NCBI RefSeq assembly: GCF_900100435.1
Contig: NZ_FNEX01000020.1
Coordinates: forward strand, 62,001 to 126,000
Direction: 5' to 3'
Source of the DNA: Pedobacter sp. ok626
Lineage (GTDB): Bacteria; Bacteroidota; Bacteroidia; Sphingobacteriales; Sphingobacteriaceae
Length of the DNA stretch: 64,000 nt
Of this stretch, positions 46,001 through 54,297 are shown piece by piece. Both the position numbers and the translations under genes were made by a program. How positions within the stretch are numbered: the first letter of the stretch is position 1; the number at the start of each line of letters is the position of its first letter. The notes under the pieces are model-generated. The model was not told the DNA's origin and did not search any database. It saw nothing but the letters and a program-made list of their open reading frames with translations.

Positions 46001-46115
46001 TAACCTGGCGGTATGGGATAAAGTAAAGCTCTGGGATCCTGAACAGGCATCCGATAATGGTGCCGTTTATCCGCTCCAAAGGATGTATACCCTGCAAATG
46101 TTTGTATCATTTTAA
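43020..46115 (+). CDS. SusC/RagA TonB-dependent receptor, third set (no STN)
   Basis: A 1031-aa outer-membrane receptor. A short signal peptide (about 1-22, YAVSFAQ) leads straight into the carboxypeptidase-regulatory-like domain (about 28-105, VAGTVMDEKGNELPGVSIM), then the SusC signature VQVVAYGTQRKVTQTGAIS, plug (ALILIDGVEGNLNNVD, DASATAVYGVRGANGVVVIT) and barrel ending QMFVSF. There is no STN domain, which fits HTCS rather than ECF/FecR control. It imports oligosaccharides with the SusD encoded 14 bases downstream. GC content is visibly higher than in the flanking HTCS and GH2 genes. Confidence 0.95.
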   Translation: MKKILYLVLISLFSSYAVSFAQDNGQISVAGTVMDEKGNELPGVSIMVKGNSKKGTSSNTEGKFRIENLGQNSVLLFSYIGFENLEYTVAGSKDKLKIVLKEKLNSFDEVQVVAYGTQRKVTQTGAISTINVKDLQVPATSLSNMLGGRVPGIIAVTRSGEPGSDFSEFWVRGISTFGASSSALILIDGVEGNLNNVDPSDIESFSILKDASATAVYGVRGANGVVVITTKRGKAGNIKLNFRANSTLSHSARMPEYADASLYAELANEARVVRGLNPVYSPVEMELFKTGLDPDLYPNTNWRDIMLKDYTRYSQYNLNISGGGTNARYYMSLGYLNKEGIFKQDPDANKYDVNTNYKKYNFRANIDVDLTKTTKMALNLDNAITLQNSPAFGTDNRFLWTSQANITPVSTPLRYSNGQLAGFGSGGTSMTPYSLLNYTGFRKTNENNVNAKLSLEQDLKFVTEGLTARGLFSWTYFGNNGSTLVKIGEESFLASGRANDGSLVTSRTITSLSANYAQSSLIKRQMYMEGQLNYNRMFNSVHNVTGLLHVYRQEDITSDVDAYSDRYMSIIPLRYQALSGRATYSFKDTYLLEANVGYSGSENFEPGAQYGLFPALSAGWIPTQYDWMKRNAAFIDYLKIRGSWGKVGNAKITNNDNKLVRFPYQTILNVEGNDWGTTIAESKVGTKGLKWQTSTKYDLGIDAKLFNNKIDFTVDAFLTKADDIYQQRLSIPDEVGAPQAPYLNVGSMKSWGLDGNLSYNQTVTKDLSFTLKGNFTFARNKVTHWEQTGINFPYQSFTNVPFGVQRGLIALGLFKDQADIANSPTQTFTNNYMPGDIKYRDVNGDGVVNTDDIVPLDYSSVPRVIYGFATSVSWKKWSFNVFFTGQDQVSYFLGGSGYYPFQGGATGNILNIVGNQGNRWTPASYSGTTSTENPNARFPRLTYGVNENNNRASTFWTADASFLRLKNAEIAYRWDSTWLKRYGISSATFSLVGDNLAVWDKVKLWDPEQASDNGAVYPLQRMYTLQMFVSF

Positions 46116-46129
46116 TAACAACCAATCAG

Positions 46130-48118
46130 ATGAACAAAAGACTTAAACTTATAATTGCCTTATTACTGGTATCGGGCATGATCAGTACCACCTTCAACGC
46201 ATGTAAAAAAGACTACCTGAACGTGGATGAATATATCTATGATTTAACACATATCGACAGTGTTTTTGCAGACCAGGAAAAGCTGCTGACCTATATCAAC
46301 GGGATTGCGTTGTACCTGCCGGATGAAGACCGGCTCTGGACTTCGGCCTGGTCGCCTTTTCAGGGGGCTACGGATGAAAATTTTACTTCCTGGAATGATT
46401 CCCGTCATGCGGCTATTAAATTTATGGTAGGGGAGATCACGCCATTTACCGCCAATTCCTATTACAATAACTATGCGAACTGGTACAAAGGAATCAACAA
46501 AGCAAATACCGTGATCAACCGCATCGATGAAGCCAAATCTTTATCGCTGACCACAAAGCGGCAGTTTCTGGGTGAAATGCATTTCTTTAAAGGTTATTTC
46601 ATGTACCTGCTTGTTCAGCAATATGGCCCAGCGGTAATTCCAGACGATATCGTTCCGAGCCTGGATGCCGATGGCACAGCCATTTCCAAAGAACGCAGCA
46701 GTTATGACGATTGTGTGAAGTATATCGTTCAGAATATGGAGCAGGCTTACGACTATCTACCTGATACACAGGATGCTCTAAGTGACGTTTATCGTCCCAC
46801 TAAAGGTGCGGCACTGGCCACCATGTCGCGGGTATTGCTGACAGCAGCCAGCCCGATGTTCAACGGCAACCAGTCTTATTCCGGATGGGTACGTAGCGAT
46901 GGTAAACCTTTCATCTCTCAAATAAAAGACAACGCCAAATGGGGAGTTGCTGCGGCTGCAGCCAAACGAATTATGGAAACTGGTGTTTATGAGCTGTATA
47001 CTTATCCGCTGAGTGCAGATACTGATCCCCTGGCTTATAATGTGCCTACTGCCAATTACCCTAATGGTGCTGGAGGTATTGACCCTTACCGTTCTTATAA
47101 ATATACTTTTATAGGCGAGGTGCCAGCAAACAATAACCCGGAAATCATCTGGTGCACACGGTCGAACCCCACTGGCAATAATTCTCCTTTGTGGCTTTCT
47201 TCTCAGGCGTCGCTGAACGGCGGAAATGGGCTGAACATTACCCAGGACCTGGTAGATTCCTACAAAATGAAAGACGGATTTGACATCAATGCATCGAGTG
47301 CAATTTTTCCTTATCCCAATGCGGCTACGGTTTATCAGCCTATCGGCGCGACCAAAAACATCTCTGATGTGCAGCTGGTTTCCAACACAGCGAGAATGTA
47401 CAACAACAGGGAGGCCCGTTTTTATGCAACCATTGGGTTTAACCATTCTTACTGGAAAGGAACTTCCTACACCGGATCGGGTGCCTTCAAGAACCTGGAA
47501 GTAACCTACTATTCCAATGGTTCCGCCGCGCCTACCGTTAATTTTCCAAATGATTACAACCATACCGGCTATACCTGTATCAAATACAACCATCATTTAG
47601 ACAATATGCAGCAGACCGGCGCCATCATGAACAAGGTTTTTCCAATCTTCAGGTATGCAGAAGTATTGCTCAATTATGCGGAGGCGCTAAATGAACTGAA
47701 CGGATCCTACACGGATGCTGTTACCGGGATTACGGTTATGCGCGACTTGTCACAGATCCAGGCTGCGGTGAACCGGATTAGATTCCGTGCAGGTTTGCCG
47801 GGACTGTCGCCCGCTGAACTGGCGAGCCAGGAAACCATTAGGAATGCAATCAAACTGGAACGTAAGGTAGAATTTGCCTTAGAAGGTCGTCGCTATCACG
47901 ACCTGCGCAGATGGCTGGATGCACCGACTGCCTACAGTAAACCTGTTGTGGGCATGAACGTAAAGGCAACGAGTACTCAACGTGATCGCTTTTTTACCCG
48001 TACCACACTCAGCAACCCGTTAACCGTTCGGGTCTGGAGTTTCAAAAACTACTTCTGGCCGATCCCAAAAAACTCAATGGACAAAAACGCTAAGCTGGTA
48101 CAGAACCCAAGCTGGTAA
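46130..48118 (+). CDS. SusD/RagB lipoprotein, third set (long)
   Basis: A 662-aa SusD-like lipoprotein (lipobox TTFNAC, then KKDYLNVDEYIYDLTH). TPR-type features include FLGEMHFFKGYFMYLLVQQYGP; the C-terminal RagB/SusD part has FRYAEVLLNYAEALNEL and LERKVEFALEGRRYHDLRRW. It is about 200 residues longer than the other two SusD proteins here; the extra length lies in the middle (about 200-470) and may form additional substrate-contacting loops. It is the partner of the preceding SusC. Confidence 0.94.
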   Translation: MNKRLKLIIALLLVSGMISTTFNACKKDYLNVDEYIYDLTHIDSVFADQEKLLTYINGIALYLPDEDRLWTSAWSPFQGATDENFTSWNDSRHAAIKFMVGEITPFTANSYYNNYANWYKGINKANTVINRIDEAKSLSLTTKRQFLGEMHFFKGYFMYLLVQQYGPAVIPDDIVPSLDADGTAISKERSSYDDCVKYIVQNMEQAYDYLPDTQDALSDVYRPTKGAALATMSRVLLTAASPMFNGNQSYSGWVRSDGKPFISQIKDNAKWGVAAAAAKRIMETGVYELYTYPLSADTDPLAYNVPTANYPNGAGGIDPYRSYKYTFIGEVPANNNPEIIWCTRSNPTGNNSPLWLSSQASLNGGNGLNITQDLVDSYKMKDGFDINASSAIFPYPNAATVYQPIGATKNISDVQLVSNTARMYNNREARFYATIGFNHSYWKGTSYTGSGAFKNLEVTYYSNGSAAPTVNFPNDYNHTGYTCIKYNHHLDNMQQTGAIMNKVFPIFRYAEVLLNYAEALNELNGSYTDAVTGITVMRDLSQIQAAVNRIRFRAGLPGLSPAELASQETIRNAIKLERKVEFALEGRRYHDLRRWLDAPTAYSKPVVGMNVKATSTQRDRFFTRTTLSNPLTVRVWSFKNYFWPIPKNSMDKNAKLVQNPSW

Positions 48119-48150
48119 CAACTAATCAATAAAAAGAACAAGAATTCATC

Positions 48151-49053
48151 ATGATGAAGAACATAAAATTTACATCGTCTATGCTGGTAGCTTTGATTAC
48201 GGTTATGACCAGCTGTTCGAAAGAAGAGAATCCGCTTGACAATGAGCAGTACATTAAGCAGGTCTTTATTGTCGGCGCAAATCAGTCCAACAACGAAGGG
48301 CTTTCCACTGTAAAATTACCCTACGGGAAGACGGCCGACGAAGAGCAGGTCGCTTATGTTGCTGTCGGCACGGGCGGAAGCAAAAGTATCGATAGAAACA
48401 TAACTGTTACCCTTGCCGAGGCGGGAATAGAAATGGTCACCAGATACAACTATTTATATCGCTTTGGTACCGATATCCGCTACCAAATGTTGGCTCCCAC
48501 GCTGTACGCCATTCCTCAGAAAAATGTGCAGGTCAACTCTGGTGATACTTATGGCACGCTACCAGTTTACGTCAAAACCGCAGGATTACACTGTGACTCA
48601 CTTTATGCGGTTACCGTAAAAATTGCTTCCGTATCAGAACCGAATTACATTTCTATTCGCAAAATAGATACAGTGCTTATGCTTTCCTTTGCGCTCAGCA
48701 ATGCCTACTCTGGCAGTTACCAGGCTCAGGGAAAATCCTATAAGTTCAATGCCGGACTAACAGATACTACTTCAGTAGGACTGATCAGAACAATGAAAGC
48801 CACTGATTACCGGACAGTTCGCTTCTATCACCTCACCACACCGGAATCTGTAGTAAATGCGGTCGAATCCGGAGTTAAAGTCCGAATTGAAGACAACAAT
48901 ACGTTGACAGTTACGCCCTGGGGAAGCCTGGCGATTACTGCCGGAGGCGGTACCTATAATCCTGCTACGAGGGTGTTCGATTTGTGGTATAATTATACTG
49001 TGGCTGGGGTTACACTGCAATTTAAAGGGAAGTTTACTCGAAGCGAAGGATAA
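48151..49053 (+). CDS. DUF1735/DUF4361-type surface lipoprotein
   Basis: A 300-aa lipoprotein with lipobox MTSC followed by SKEENPLDN, a good lipoprotein export signal, so it is probably on the cell surface. The N-terminal Ig-like part (about 35-175, KQVFIVGANQSNNEGLSTVK, SIDRNITVTLAEAG) resembles DUF1735. The C-terminal part (about 185-300, SGSYQAQGKSYKFNAG and VRIEDNNTLTVTPWGSLAI) resembles DUF4361. Such proteins follow SusD in many glycan loci and serve as auxiliary glycan-binding proteins; ligand unknown. It lies 32 bases after susD and 35 bases before the GH2 gene. Confidence 0.72.
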   Translation: MMKNIKFTSSMLVALITVMTSCSKEENPLDNEQYIKQVFIVGANQSNNEGLSTVKLPYGKTADEEQVAYVAVGTGGSKSIDRNITVTLAEAGIEMVTRYNYLYRFGTDIRYQMLAPTLYAIPQKNVQVNSGDTYGTLPVYVKTAGLHCDSLYAVTVKIASVSEPNYISIRKIDTVLMLSFALSNAYSGSYQAQGKSYKFNAGLTDTTSVGLIRTMKATDYRTVRFYHLTTPESVVNAVESGVKVRIEDNNTLTVTPWGSLAITAGGGTYNPATRVFDLWYNYTVAGVTLQFKGKFTRSEG

Positions 49054-49088
49054 TTCTTTCAAATCGATTGGCATACAAGAGTATACGA

Positions 49089-52000
49089 ATGAATCTAAAA
49101 AAAAATAGTGCAATATGGATAATTGCTGGTTGCCTTACATCGGCTAGTGCGCAAACCAACGATTGGGAAAATCCAAAAATGGTGGACCATGGAAAGGAAA
49201 AGCCACACGTCACCTTTGTCTCATTTGATCGTCAGCAAGATGCCCTTGCTGACGATTATACTAAATCTGCCAACTACAAATCACTCAATGGGCAGTGGAA
49301 GTTCAATTATGTAGACCAGCATAAGAACAGACCAACTGATTTTTACAAAACTAATGCAGATGATTCCGGCTGGGCAAATTTAGTAGTTCCTTCCAATTGG
49401 GAACTGAATGGTTTCGGTGTGCCGATTTACACCAATATCACTTACCCGCACCCCAAGAACCCGCCATTTATAGGTGCGGATAATCCAGTGGGTACCTACC
49501 GGAAAACATTTGCTATTCCTGAAAACTGGGAACAGAAGGAGGTATTGCTCCATTTCGGATCAATTTCCGGATGCGCCTTTATTTATGTGAACGGTAATAA
49601 AGTGGGGATGACCAAAGCATCCAAAACACCATCAGAATTTAACATCAGCAGTTATCTGAAGAAGGGACAAAACCTGCTTGCGGTACAGGTTTTTCGATGG
49701 CACGATGGTAGCTACCTGGAAGATCAGGATTTCTGGCGTTTGAGTGGGATAGAACGCGATGTATATCTTTACGCCTTGCCTAAACTTTCTGTCTGGGATT
49801 TTTTCTTCAAGGCAGATCTGGATGAACGATATATAGACGGACGTTTTAATGCGGCTATTGATGTGAGACAGTTTAAAGGTAATACGCTTAACCGTGGCAG
49901 TTTATCCTTGGTGCTGCTGGATAAATCAGGTAAGTCAGTTTTTAGCAAAACGGAGCATTTTAAGCTGAATTTGGACAGCATTCAGACGATTAATTTTAGT
50001 TCTTTAATTAAAAAACCACTTAAATGGACCGGAGAATCACCTAATTTATACGATTGTGTATTGACGCTGAAAGATGATGAGGGTAAAACTCTGGGTGTGG
50101 TAGCTTCTAAAGTGGGTTTTAGGAAAGTAGAAATAAAAAATGCAAGATTACTGGTGAACGGTGTTGCCATTTCGATTCATGGGGTTAACAGACATGAACA
50201 TGATGACGTTACTGGGCACACCACCACTAGAGCGCTTATGTTAAAGGACATTAAATTAATGAAAGCGCTTAATGTGAACGCGGTGAGGCTTTCACATTAC
50301 CCCAACGACCCGCTATGGTATAAATTGTGCGATCAGTATGGACTCTATCTTGTTGATGAGGCTAATATTGAATCACATGGCATGGGGGCCGAGTTTCAGG
50401 CCTGGTTCGATAAGGCTAAACATCCAGCTTATTTACCAGAATGGGCACCTGCACATATGGATCGAATAGTTAGGATGGTAGAGCGGGATAAAAATCATCC
50501 TTCGATTATCATCTGGTCATTGGGTAATGAATGTGGCAACGGCCCGGTATTCCATGATGGCTACAAATGGATAAAACAACGTGACAGTTCAAGGCCAGTC
50601 CAGTTTGAACAAGCGGGAGAAGACTGGAATACCGATATTGTTTGTCCAATGTATCCGAGTATTGCGAGTATGAAAAAATACGCAGCGGATACCACCAAGA
50701 AAAGGCCCTATATAATGTGCGAATATTCGCACGCTATGGGGAATAGCAATGGCAATTTTCAGGAATACTTTGAGATTATCAGGAATAGTAAAAATATGCA
50801 GGGTGGTTTTATATGGGATTGGGTAGATCAGGGTATTAAAGCAAAAGATGTGAACGGTAAACCTTTCTGGGCTTATGGGGGTGATCTTGGTGGTTTTTAC
50901 TTGCAAAATGATGAAAACGGTGTTGCTGATGGAATTATCAGTTCCGACCGTATACCTGATCCAGGTGCCTATGAAGTTAAAAAAGTGTATCAAAATATCA
51001 TATTTACAGCTATAGATCTCAATAATGGGCTGCTTGGTATTAGAAATAGCTTCGATTTTACCAATTTAAATCAGTACGATTTTAAGTGGGAACTGTTAAG
51101 AAATGGGGAGAAAATTAATGAAGGTAAGTTTAATGTAGCGCTTCAGCCACATCAGGGGAAGGAGGTAAGACTTAGTTTTCCTAAATACAAATCTGCTGCG
51201 GGTATGGAATATTTCTTAAATATCTATACGATTACAAAGACTAAAACCGAAATGTTACCAGCTGGTTTTGAAATCGCTGGGGAACAGTTTAAGTATGGAG
51301 GTGATTATTTTACGAAGGAAAATCCCAATGAAAGTAAATTGGTCTTTTCTAAAGATGATAAAAAGATCCGTTTTACAGCAGGAAAGGTAAATGGAGAATT
51401 TGATCTTAAAGCGGGGGTATTTAGTAGATATAATATGGGAAACAGTTGGTTCAACAATTTTCCGGAGCCGTATTTTTGGAGGGCACCTACTGATAATGAT
51501 TTTGGAAATGGAATGCCATCAAAACTAGGGGTATGGCGTTCTGCACATCAGCAAAAACAATTAAAAAGTGTAAGCATTGGGCAGCAAAATGCAGATGGCT
51601 TAGCAATTGAGGTTATCTGGCAACTTTCAAATGTTGGGGTTCCTTATCGGGTTATTTATCTCATCCAAAATGATGGAGCCATACGGATTACAGCCAGTAT
51701 AGATATGGCAGGGAGGGATTTACCTGAGCTGCCACGTTTTGGAATGCGTACTACGCTGGCAGGTTCTCATAATATTTTAAATTATTATGGTCGTGGACCT
51801 TATGAAAATTACACAGATCGTAATCTGGGGTCATTTATCGGTGTGTACAACGACAAAGTTGAAAACCAATATTATAAAGGATACATCCGTCCACAGGAAA
51901 GTGGGAATAAAACGGATGTCCGTTGGCTGACATTAACGGATAGCAAGGGACGGGGGATTAAAATTGAAGGGCTGCAGCCAATCGCTTTCACAGCGATCAA

Positions 52001-52211
52001 TCACAGTACAGAAGATCTTGATCCTGGACTAACCAAGAAGCAGCAGCATCCAACAGATTTGCCTCCACGAAATCAGGTTTTTCTTAACATAGACCTGAAA
52101 CAACGCGGAGTTGGTGGAGATGACAGCTGGGGCGCATACCCGCATCGTCAATATCTTTTACTAGATAAAAAGTACAGTTATAGTTATACCATTAGTTTAC
52201 TAGATAAATAA
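49089..52211 (+). CDS. GH2 beta-galactosidase (LacZ-like)
   Basis: A 1040-aa exported glycoside hydrolase family 2 enzyme. After the signal peptide (about 1-22; IIAGC could also be a lipobox) come the sugar-binding jelly roll (VPSNWELNGFGVPIYTNITY), Ig-like domains and the TIM barrel, with acid/base Glu481 in WSLGNECGNG and nucleophile Glu545 in IMCEYSHAMGN. The C-terminal beta-sandwich contains FWRAPTDNDFGNG and YYGRGPYENYTDRN. The full five-domain LacZ layout favours beta-galactosidase. The start is ATG 49089 rather than an in-frame TTG at 49068. It probably trims galactose from imported or surface-bound oligosaccharides. Confidence 0.92.
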   Translation: MNLKKNSAIWIIAGCLTSASAQTNDWENPKMVDHGKEKPHVTFVSFDRQQDALADDYTKSANYKSLNGQWKFNYVDQHKNRPTDFYKTNADDSGWANLVVPSNWELNGFGVPIYTNITYPHPKNPPFIGADNPVGTYRKTFAIPENWEQKEVLLHFGSISGCAFIYVNGNKVGMTKASKTPSEFNISSYLKKGQNLLAVQVFRWHDGSYLEDQDFWRLSGIERDVYLYALPKLSVWDFFFKADLDERYIDGRFNAAIDVRQFKGNTLNRGSLSLVLLDKSGKSVFSKTEHFKLNLDSIQTINFSSLIKKPLKWTGESPNLYDCVLTLKDDEGKTLGVVASKVGFRKVEIKNARLLVNGVAISIHGVNRHEHDDVTGHTTTRALMLKDIKLMKALNVNAVRLSHYPNDPLWYKLCDQYGLYLVDEANIESHGMGAEFQAWFDKAKHPAYLPEWAPAHMDRIVRMVERDKNHPSIIIWSLGNECGNGPVFHDGYKWIKQRDSSRPVQFEQAGEDWNTDIVCPMYPSIASMKKYAADTTKKRPYIMCEYSHAMGNSNGNFQEYFEIIRNSKNMQGGFIWDWVDQGIKAKDVNGKPFWAYGGDLGGFYLQNDENGVADGIISSDRIPDPGAYEVKKVYQNIIFTAIDLNNGLLGIRNSFDFTNLNQYDFKWELLRNGEKINEGKFNVALQPHQGKEVRLSFPKYKSAAGMEYFLNIYTITKTKTEMLPAGFEIAGEQFKYGGDYFTKENPNESKLVFSKDDKKIRFTAGKVNGEFDLKAGVFSRYNMGNSWFNNFPEPYFWRAPTDNDFGNGMPSKLGVWRSAHQQKQLKSVSIGQQNADGLAIEVIWQLSNVGVPYRVIYLIQNDGAIRITASIDMAGRDLPELPRFGMRTTLAGSHNILNYYGRGPYENYTDRNLGSFIGVYNDKVENQYYKGYIRPQESGNKTDVRWLTLTDSKGRGIKIEGLQPIAFTAINHSTEDLDPGLTKKQQHPTDLPPRNQVFLNIDLKQRGVGGDDSWGAYPHRQYLLLDKKYSYSYTISLLDK

Positions 52212-52224
52212 GCACACTCCTTTT

Positions 52225-53088
52225 ATGAGATACTTATGTAAAATCTTATGTATTCTTCTTCCGGTCTTTATCATGTGTATAACTGGATACGCTCAGAACG
52301 ATATGGATCAACAAGTTCATTCTTATCTTAAAGAAGGGTATAAACTGGTTTGGGCGGATGAGTTTAATGAAAATGGGCCCAATCCTGCCAACTGGAAGTA
52401 TGAAAAGGGATTTGTACGGAATAAAGAAAAGCAATGGTACCAGGAAGACAACGCCTGGTGTGAAAATGGTTTGCTAATCATCGAAGCCAGGAAAGAAAAT
52501 AAGCTAAATCCTTCATATAAAATGGAGAGCGATCAATGGCGGAGTAGCCGGAAAAATATTGAATATACATCTTCTAGCATCAATACCGCTGGGATGCATA
52601 CCTGGCAATACGGTCGTTTTGTGATGAGGGCTAAAATAGATGTAAGCGCAGGGCTATGGCCGGCATGGTGGACATTGGGTAAAAAAGGTGAATGGCCTTC
52701 AAATGGAGAGATTGACATTATGGAGTATTATAAAGGAAAGATTCTGGCCAATATCGCTATAGGTACGCGTAAGCGGTATACGGCAGAATGGCACAGCAGA
52801 ACAAAGTCCGTTGAGGAATTAGGAGGCAAGGAATGGGCCTCCGTATTCCATATCTGGCGCATGGATTGGACAGAAAAAGATATTGCATTATATGTAGATG
52901 ACGAGCTGCTTATTAAAGTGAATATGGATAAACTTCACAATAAGGATGAGAAGGGTATAAATCCTTTTAAACAGCCACACTATATGCTTTTAAATTTGGC
53001 TATTGGCGGAATAAACGGTGGCGAACCTCATGATGCTAAATTTCCTAAACGTTTTGAAATCGATTATGTTCGCGTTTATCAGAAATAG
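52225..53088 (+). CDS. GH16 endo-glycanase
   Basis: A 287-aa secreted family 16 glycoside hydrolase: signal peptide (about 1-24, TGYAQ), jelly-roll body beginning YKLVWADEFNENGPNPANW, and the catalytic loop NGEIDIMEYY with nucleophile Glu162 and acid/base Glu167. The EIDIME form with its extra Met is that of the laminarinase/beta-1,3-galactanase side of GH16 rather than of lichenase. It probably makes the initial endo cuts in a beta-1,3-linked backbone. It is the last gene of the HTCS-controlled operon, 13 bases after the GH2 gene. Confidence 0.9.
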   Translation: MRYLCKILCILLPVFIMCITGYAQNDMDQQVHSYLKEGYKLVWADEFNENGPNPANWKYEKGFVRNKEKQWYQEDNAWCENGLLIIEARKENKLNPSYKMESDQWRSSRKNIEYTSSSINTAGMHTWQYGRFVMRAKIDVSAGLWPAWWTLGKKGEWPSNGEIDIMEYYKGKILANIAIGTRKRYTAEWHSRTKSVEELGGKEWASVFHIWRMDWTEKDIALYVDDELLIKVNMDKLHNKDEKGINPFKQPHYMLLNLAIGGINGGEPHDAKFPKRFEIDYVRVYQK

Positions 53089-53097
53089 ATGGTCAAA

Positions 53098-53133
53098 GGC
53101 ATGGGCTACATCGAATACGATGGTGCCCATGCC
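53098..53133. terminator. Hairpin between convergent operons
   Basis: GGCATGGGC (53098-53106) pairs with GCCCATGCC (53125-53133), and inside it CATCG pairs with CGATG around an AATA loop. It lies between the GH16 stop and the stop of the convergent efflux adaptor gene. No long T-run follows on the plus strand, so it is called a terminator by position and stability only. Confidence 0.5.
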
Positions 53134-53155
53134 GATTATCAATTTAAACCAAATC

Positions 53156-54286
53156 TTATTCTTCTTTATTTTTCATCATCATCAATAAGGAATAAGCTCC
53201 TTTTAACACAAAATCTTGATTTTCAAGGCCGCTATTATTTGCGAATAGGATGGCGGTATAACCACCTTCGTTTTCGCCTGTTTTCAACTCGACCATTTCG
53301 AATGTCCTGTTGCCTTTATTGATAAAAGCGAAATTCTTGCCCTCGTATTGTACAATGGCTTCGGTCGGAAGTACGGTGGCCATTGCATTTTTTACCTCCA
53401 CATCAGCATTCATGTAGGTGCCCGGAATGAGCAGCTTGTCATAGCTTTCAAAATGACAATGTACATCGGTATTCCTGTCATCAGATAAGTCCTTCCCAAT
53501 CATTAGAATTGTACATTTGTGTTTCTTTTCCGGTTCATTGTTCGTATATGAAAATAGCTGCTGACCAACATAAAGTTTATCCAAATCACGTTCAAATACT
53601 TTCAGCGCCAAATGGATATCAGAAGGATCAACCAATTCAAATAATACCTCGGTTGGTGTGACATACTTCCCGATATTGACATTTACCTTCGACACATAGC
53701 CACTAATTGGCGCATAAATGTTTACACTTTTGATGATTTTAGTTTCACTGATGTTGTTCACATTGATTCCCGCCATGGATAGTTTTTCCTTTAAAGCAGA
53801 GATCAGGACGAGCTGACTTCTATAATCTGCCTCCGACTGTTGATAGACCTTGTCACTGCTGGCCTGACTATGATTCAAGTCCTTTTGTCTTTTATATTCA
53901 TTTTCTAAATATTTGATCTTTGACTTTGCTGTAAGGTAATCTTGTTGTAACTGGATGTATTGCTGATCCTCTACAGTGCCAATTACCTGGCCTTTTTTAA
54001 TGTGCATACCCGGCAATAGGTTGGTGGATTTTAAATATCCACCTAAAGGCACACTGATTGATACCATATTTTGAGGTGGAACGTCTATTTTTCCATTGAG
54101 CTTTAAGGTCGTGTAAATTTGCTTCCGTTCCACTTTGCCGGTGGTAATGGCTGCATTTTTGAATTGCGCAGCTGTTAGGTTCACAGTGTTCGAATCGATC
54201 GCCACATCTTCAGGTGTAGTATTGTTTTGCTGTCCACAGCCGGATAGTAATATAAGTATTGTGGACAAGTAGGTAAGGAGTCTCAT
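53156..54286 (-). CDS. RND efflux periplasmic adaptor (CzcB/CusB-like) lipoprotein
   Basis: A 376-aa membrane-fusion protein. The N-terminus carries a lipobox (LLSGC). A lipoyl/barrel-sandwich region (about 75-110 and 165-210, GGYLKSTNLLPGMHIKKGQVIG, IYAPISGYVSKVNVNIGKYV) brackets a helical hairpin (about 110-165). A beta-barrel follows (LKVFERDLDKLYVGQQLFSY). It links the inner-membrane pump to the outer-membrane factor. It lies 11 bases downstream of the pump gene on the same strand, in one operon. Confidence 0.9.
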   Translation of the reverse strand: MRLLTYLSTILILLSGCGQQNNTTPEDVAIDSNTVNLTAAQFKNAAITTGKVERKQIYTTLKLNGKIDVPPQNMVSISVPLGGYLKSTNLLPGMHIKKGQVIGTVEDQQYIQLQQDYLTAKSKIKYLENEYKRQKDLNHSQASSDKVYQQSEADYRSQLVLISALKEKLSMAGINVNNISETKIIKSVNIYAPISGYVSKVNVNIGKYVTPTEVLFELVDPSDIHLALKVFERDLDKLYVGQQLFSYTNNEPEKKHKCTILMIGKDLSDDRNTDVHCHFESYDKLLIPGTYMNADVEVKNAMATVLPTEAIVQYEGKNFAFINKGNRTFEMVELKTGENEGGYTAILFANNSGLENQDFVLKGAYSLLMMMKNKEE

Positions 54287-54297
54287 GATTGATGAAA

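Noticed and set aside
46778..47596. 272-codon open frame on the minus strand inside the third susD
   Set aside because: It lies wholly inside a convincing SusD gene, and its translation has no recognisable domain; it results from codon bias of the sense gene.
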